Shown here: piece by piece, positions 10,801 through 15,308 of the stretch
Numbering within the stretch: position 1 is the stretch's first letter
Layout: every line of letters starts with the position of its first letter
Assembly: GCA_002471575.1 (NCBI GenBank)
Contig: DKQG01000005.1
Coordinates: 1-15,308 of the forward strand
DNA length: 15,308 nt
Direction of reading: 5' to 3'
Origin: Alphaproteobacteria bacterium UBA7314
GTDB lineage: Bacteria; Pseudomonadota; Alphaproteobacteria; MPNO01; UBA830
Notes under the pieces: model-generated
What the model saw: the letters and a program-made list of their open reading frames with translations, nothing else
What the model was told of the DNA's origin: nothing
Database searches by the model: none
Translations under genes and position numbers: made by a program

Positions 10801-11988
10801 ACCGTGGAGCGTGGCGACCGCCTCGCCGAATGGGATCCCTACACCCGTCCGATCATCTCGGAAAAAGAAGGCACGGCCAACTATATGGACCTGGTCGACG
10901 GCGTTTCGATGCGGGATATCACCGACGAAGCTACCGGTTTGTCGTACAAGACCGTTATCGAGTGGAAACAGCAGCCGAAGGGCGCGGATCTGCGTCCCAG
11001 GATCACCCTGCGTGACAGCAAGGGAGAGGTCATAACGTTGGAGTCCGGAGCGGAAGCTCGCTACTTCCTATCGGTCGACGCGATTCTGTCGGTCGAAGCC
11101 GGCCAGCGCGTCCATGCCGGCGACGTGCTTGCGCGTATTCCGCTCGAAGGATCGAAAACCCGTGATATTACTGGTGGTCTGCCACGTGTCGCCGAGCTTT
11201 TTGAAGCCCGGAAACCCAAAGATTTTGCGATTATTACCGATACTGCGGGAAGGGTCGAATTTGGCAATGACTACAAGAACAAGCGCCGCCTTTTCGTTCA
11301 TCCGCAAGATAAAGATGGGGATCCAGTCGAATATCTTTTGCCCAAGGGTAAGCCGGTTGCGGTTCAGGACGGCGATATAGTCGAACGGGGCGATGCGCTG
11401 ATGGACGGAAACCCGGTTCCGCACGACATCCTGCGAGTCATGGGCGTCGAGGCGTTGGCCAATTACCTGATCAACGAAATCCAAGAGGTCTATCGGCTGC
11501 AAGGCGTGAAAATCAACGATAAGCATATCGAGGTGATTGCCCGCCAGATGCTGCAGAAGGTCGAAATTACCGATCCCGGCGAGACCACGTTCCTGTCCGG
11601 CGAGCTGATCGACCGGTTGGAATACGATGCCGTGAACGAAAAGGCCTCGGAGGAGGGTCTCAAGCCGGCCGAGGCGCTCCCCGTTCTCCAAGGGATTACC
11701 AAGGCATCGCTGCAGACCCAGTCTTTCATTTCTGCCGCTTCGTTCCAGGAAACGACCCGGGTACTCACCGAGGCAGCCGTTTCCGGTAAGGTCGACAGTC
11801 TGATCGGTCTGAAGGAAAACGTCATCGTGGGACGTCTGATCCCTGCCGGTACGGGTGCATTTATGAACAAAATGCGCGGTATCGCTGCCGATCGGGACCG
11901 TGAAATCGCCGAACTTTCCCAGCCGGAGGAGGCGGCCCTGCCATCGCCGTCCGAGGAGAGCGAAGAAGCGGCGGAACCAGCAGAATAA
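7804..11988 (+). CDS. rpoC: DNA-directed RNA polymerase subunit beta prime
   Basis: RpoC is the other large core subunit; it carries the catalytic magnesium and the trigger loop. The product is 1394 aa (E. coli 1407). The N-terminal zinc ribbon has C70, C72, C85 and C88. The universal NADFDGDQM motif holds D461, D463 and D465, which bind the catalytic Mg. The second zinc site uses C804, C878, C885 and C888. The bridge helix/trigger loop region GEPGTQLTMRTFHIGG carries M922, R923 and H926. The C terminus ends in an acidic Glu/Pro/Ser-rich tail (about 1370-1394) beyond the usual fold. The ATG at 7804 has AGGAG (7792-7796) at good spacing and gives the typical MNELMNIF. A six-codon frame (7787-7807) overlaps this start by ATGA. 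Confidence 0.99.
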   Translation: MNELMNIFGQVSTAQSFDQIQISIASPERIRSWSYGEIKKPETINYRTFKPERDGLFCARIFGPIKDYECLCGKYKRMKYRGIICEKCGVEVTLSKVRRERMGHIELASPVAHIWFLKSLPSRIALLLDMTLKDVERVLYFENYIVTEPGLSPLEEGQLLSEEGFIDAQDEYGEDAFEAMIGAEALKKMLGEIDLEEEREELRIDMKETGSEAKRKKYVKRLKLVESFLESGARPEWMILEVIPVIPPELRPLVPLDGGRFATSDLNDLYRRVINRNNRLKRLIELRAPDIIVRNEKRMLQEAVDALFDNGRRGRTITGANKRPLKSLSDMLKGKQGRFRQNLLGKRVDYSGRSVIVVGPELKLHQCGLPKKMALELFKPFIYSKLELYGMANTIKAAKRMVEKERPEVWDILEEVIREHPVMLNRAPTLHRLGIQAFEPVLVEGKAVQLHPLVCTAFNADFDGDQMAVHVPLSLEAQLEARVLMMSTNNILSPANGKPIIVPSQDIVLGLYYLSLEREGEPGEGMAFGTTGEVEQALDAGIITLHSKVLVRVNTVDEEGNEVIRRIETTPGRMFIMHILPKSAAVPVDVLNKVLTKKDVQDVIDLVYRHCGQKDTVIFADRMMGLGFSYACRAGISFGKDDLLIPPEKEKLVNVTQDQVKEYEKQYQDGLITQGEKYNKVVDAWSQCTDNVADAMMEGLERVEPGKPVNSVYMMAHSGARGSAAQMKQLAGMRGLMAKPSGEIIETPIMSNFKEGLTVLEYFNSSHGARKGLADTALKTANSGYLTRRLVDVAQDCTVIEEDCGTKNALTVVPMIEGGDVLEPLSERVLGRTVAEDIIDPVSGDTLAKKGTLIDEALAEKIDEAEVESLMIRSVLTCETKGGVCAACYGRDLARGTPVNMGEAVGIIAAQSIGEPGTQLTMRTFHIGGAAQRGAEQSSVEASFDARVKINNRNVVIDRKKMPVVMARNTEIVLVDEQGRERASYRVPYGSRLLKDDGDTVERGDRLAEWDPYTRPIISEKEGTANYMDLVDGVSMRDITDEATGLSYKTVIEWKQQPKGADLRPRITLRDSKGEVITLESGAEARYFLSVDAILSVEAGQRVHAGDVLARIPLEGSKTRDITGGLPRVAELFEARKPKDFAIITDTAGRVEFGNDYKNKRRLFVHPQDKDGDPVEYLLPKGKPVAVQDGDIVERGDALMDGNPVPHDILRVMGVEALANYLINEIQEVYRLQGVKINDKHIEVIARQMLQKVEITDPGETTFLSGELIDRLEYDAVNEKASEEGLKPAEALPVLQGITKASLQTQSFISAASFQETTRVLTEAAVSGKVDSLIGLKENVIVGRLIPAGTGAFMNKMRGIAADRDREIAELSQPEEAALPSPSEESEEAAEPAE

Positions 11989-11989
11989 G

Positions 11990-12030
11990 GGTCGGTTTCC
12001 TTGGATATTGTGCGGCGCAGCAATCCGACC
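11990..12030 (+). other. hairpin after rpoC without a T tract
   Basis: GGTCGG (11990-11995) pairs with CCGACC (12025-12030). Inside, ATTG/CAAT (12007-12010/12021-12024) and TGC/GCA (12011-12013/12017-12019) form an inner arm with G12020 bulged. No T run follows, so this is not a recognisable intrinsic terminator. It could stabilise the rpoC mRNA end. Readthrough from rpoC into rpsL cannot be excluded. Confidence 0.35.
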
Positions 12031-12086
12031 GACGAAACAGGTTACGTTGGGCAGCAAATAACCGAAAAATAGGCTGAAAAACCTGG

Positions 12087-12115
12087 TTGACGGGGTGAAA
12101 GACCGCCACTATATT
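12087..12115 (+). promoter_or_regulatory. strong sigma-70 type promoter for rpsL-rpsG-fusA
   Basis: TTGACG (12087-12092) and TATATT (12110-12115) are exactly 17 bases apart. With flanking bases the -10 reads CTATAT, which matches the alphaproteobacterial housekeeping consensus CTTGAC-N17-CTATAT except for G in place of the leading C. Transcription should start at about 12122-12124, giving a leader of about 160 bases before rpsL. This separates the S12-S7-EF-G unit from rpoBC. It is the best promoter in the window. Confidence 0.85.
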
Positions 12116-12136
12116 CCGCGCCTCTTCGGGAGAAGT

Positions 12137-12149
12137 CCGGCTTAGCCGG
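12137..12149 (+). other. small GC hairpin at the start of the rpsL leader
   Basis: CCGGC (12137-12141) pairs with GCCGG (12145-12149) around TTA. It lies about 15 bases after the inferred transcription start. It may protect the 5' end of the mRNA. It is too short to assign a role. Confidence 0.35.
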
Positions 12150-12180
12150 GCAAGCGTTCGGGGACAAACTGAATACAACC

Positions 12181-12262
12181 TGCGTGAGTCGTAAATCGGC
12201 CACTCCGATCATGCATCTTGCTTCTCGTATGTGATCGGCATGACGATTTAGACACTCGCGCG
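12181..12262 (+). promoter_or_regulatory. long nested hairpin in the rpsL leader, candidate cis-regulatory RNA
   Basis: Three helices stack in one arm. GCGTGAGT (12182-12189) pairs with ACTCGCGC (12254-12261), eight pairs with one T-G wobble. TAAATCG (12192-12198) pairs with CGATTTA (12244-12250), seven pairs. CCGATCAT (12205-12212) pairs with GTGATCGG (12231-12238), eight pairs with one wobble. Small internal loops separate them, and an 18-base apical loop caps the arm. T12181-G12262 can extend the base. The structure ends 23 bases before the rpsL start, leaving the ribosome-binding site free. Because rpsL-rpsG are feedback-regulated r-protein genes in other bacteria, a protein-binding operator is a reasonable guess. 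I do not recognise it as a known family. Confidence 0.6.
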
Positions 12263-12285
12263 CTGAAATTTGAGGAACGGACGGC

Positions 12286-12657
12286 GTGCCGACGATTAAT
12301 CAATTGATCCGCAAGCCGCGCAAGTCAAAGCCTGCGCGCAATAAGGTCCCCGCGATGGAAGCATGCCCGCAGAAGCGTGGCGTCTGCACCCGGGTTTACA
12401 CGACGACACCGAAGAAGCCGAACTCGGCGCTGCGAAAAGTCGCCCGCGTCCGGCTGACGAATGGATTCGAAGTGACCAGCTATATCCCGGGCGAAGGCCA
12501 TAACCTGCAGGAACATTCCGTCGTGATGATCCGCGGCGGCCGCGTGAAGGATTTGCCGGGCGTTCGCTATCACATCATTCGCGGCACCCTCGACACCCAG
12601 GGTGTTTCCGACCGCCGCCAGCGCCGTTCGAAATACGGCGCCAAACGGCCGAAGTAA
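12286..12657 (+). CDS. rpsL: 30S ribosomal protein S12
   Basis: S12 sits at the decoding centre of the small subunit and controls accuracy. The product is 123 aa. It has the family wording CPQKRGVCTRVYTTTPKKPN (27-46), SALRK after it, and GRVKDLPGVRYH near residue 85. K43 and K88 are the streptomycin-susceptible wild-type residues. D89 is the position that is methylthiolated by RimO in E. coli. The start is GTG at 12286, giving the normal MPTINQLIRK, and GAGG (12272-12275) lies ten bases upstream. It is the first gene of the transcript from the promoter at 12087. The gap to rpsG is only 14 bases. Confidence 0.99.
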   Translation: MPTINQLIRKPRKSKPARNKVPAMEACPQKRGVCTRVYTTTPKKPNSALRKVARVRLTNGFEVTSYIPGEGHNLQEHSVVMIRGGRVKDLPGVRYHIIRGTLDTQGVSDRRQRRSKYGAKRPK

Positions 12658-12671
12658 GGGGAGCTTCTTGG

Positions 12672-13142
12672 ATGCCTCGTAGACGCGCAGCAGAAAAACG
12701 GGAAGTACTTCCCGACGCCAAGTTCGGTGATATCGTTCTGACGAAGTTCATTAACAACATCATGTATCACGGCAAGAAGTCCGTGGCAGAACAGATCGTC
12801 TACGGCGCGCTGGATACGATTGCGAAACGGTCCGGGCAAGATCCTGTAAAGGTTTTTCATGATGCGCTGGAAAACGTGAAGCCGACCGTTGAAGTCCGTT
12901 CTCGTCGCGTTGGCGGCGCGACCTATCAGGTTCCGGTTGAAGTCCGGCCGGACCGGCGTCAGGCGCTCGCTATCCGCTGGATCATCGAGGCATCGCGTAA
13001 CCGTCACGAAAACACGATGGCAGACCGTCTTTGCAGCGAACTTCAGGACGCTGCCGAGAATCGCGGCACCGCCGTCAAAAAGCGTGAAGACACCCATCGC
13101 ATGGCGGACGCCAATAAGGCGTTTTCGCACTATCGCTGGTAA
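12672..13142 (+). CDS. rpsG: 30S ribosomal protein S7
   Basis: S7 nucleates assembly of the 30S head by binding the 3' major domain of 16S rRNA, and it lines the E site. In E. coli it also represses the str operon. The product is 156 aa, the common length. It starts MPRRRAAEKREVLPDAKFGD, has NNIMYHGKKSVAEQIVYGAL at about 28-47 and the RNA-binding stretch RSRRVGGATYQVPVEVRPDR at about 76-95. It ends RMADANKAFSHYRW. GGGAG (12659-12663) precedes the ATG. The 14-base gap after rpsL leaves no room for the roughly 100-base S7 operator found between these genes in E. coli, so any S7 feedback must act elsewhere. Confidence 0.99.
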   Translation: MPRRRAAEKREVLPDAKFGDIVLTKFINNIMYHGKKSVAEQIVYGALDTIAKRSGQDPVKVFHDALENVKPTVEVRSRRVGGATYQVPVEVRPDRRQALAIRWIIEASRNRHENTMADRLCSELQDAAENRGTAVKKREDTHRMADANKAFSHYRW

Positions 13143-13181
13143 CCCAAGAACCATACTTGCGTAGAGATCAGGAACACCGCA

Positions 13182-15260
<2,079 letters not shown>

Positions 15261-15300
15261 TCACCTACTACCAAGAATTTACACGCAAGGGTTAAGACGC

Positions 15301-15308
15301 ATGGCGAA
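15301..15308 (+). CDS. tuf: start of elongation factor Tu gene (partial, cut by window end)
   Basis: Only ATGGCGAA is present, coding for Met-Ala and two bases of a likely Lys codon, which matches the MAK start of EF-Tu. AAGGG (15287-15291) lies nine bases upstream as a good ribosome-binding site. The order rpsL-rpsG-fusA-tuf is almost universal in proteobacteria. The call rests on this position and three codons, so it is an inference from context. Confidence 0.75.

Overview
The window is a contiguous, fully forward-strand block of core translation and transcription genes from a proteobacterium. It carries a tRNA-Trp gene, secE, nusG, rplK, rplA, rplJ, rplL, rpoB, rpoC, rpsL, rpsG and fusA, then the first eight bases of what is almost certainly a tuf gene. 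The order, the 65-aa single-span SecE, the 156-aa S7, the RpoB and RpoC sequences, and a CTTGAC-17-CTATAT type promoter point to an alphaproteobacterium. The RpoC and RpoB wording resembles Rhodospirillales-type relatives; that family-level placement is a judgement from memory and is only moderately secure. All twelve full-length genes look intact, with no frameshift, insertion element, prophage, CRISPR array or foreign-looking segment.

Layout. Positions 46-121 encode tRNA-Trp(CCA) with its own CCA end. SecE and NusG follow almost without a gap (180-909). A 113-base spacer with an L1-binding-site look-alike precedes rplK-rplA (1023-2166). A 303-base structured leader precedes rplJ-rplL (2470-3413). 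A 134-base spacer with two near-identical GC-rich hairpins precedes rpoB (3548-7714), and an 89-base spacer separates it from rpoC (7804-11988). The 297-base gap after rpoC has no obvious Rho-independent terminator. It holds a strong sigma-70 type promoter and a long nested hairpin before rpsL-rpsG-fusA-(tuf) (12286 to window end).

How the genes work together. The first half makes the channel subunit SecE, the elongation factor NusG, the L11/L1 and L10/L12 stalk proteins, and the two large RNA polymerase subunits. The second half makes the S12 and S7 head/decoding proteins and the elongation factors that use the L11/L10/L12 stalk. Regulation is probably by r-protein feedback on the mRNA leaders (L1 on rplK-rplA, L10-L12 on rplJ-rplL) and partial attenuation before rpoB. 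These are readings of sequence and pairing, not measured facts.

Honest verdict: the genes themselves are ordinary housekeeping genes and I see no undescribed enzyme or defence system. The items worth a second look are RNA-level: the nested leader hairpin of rpsL, the duplicated hairpins before rpoB, the L1 rRNA mimic and the rplJ leader. There are also a few substitutions at normally conserved residues (NusG A141, RpoB C1379, EF-G S572).
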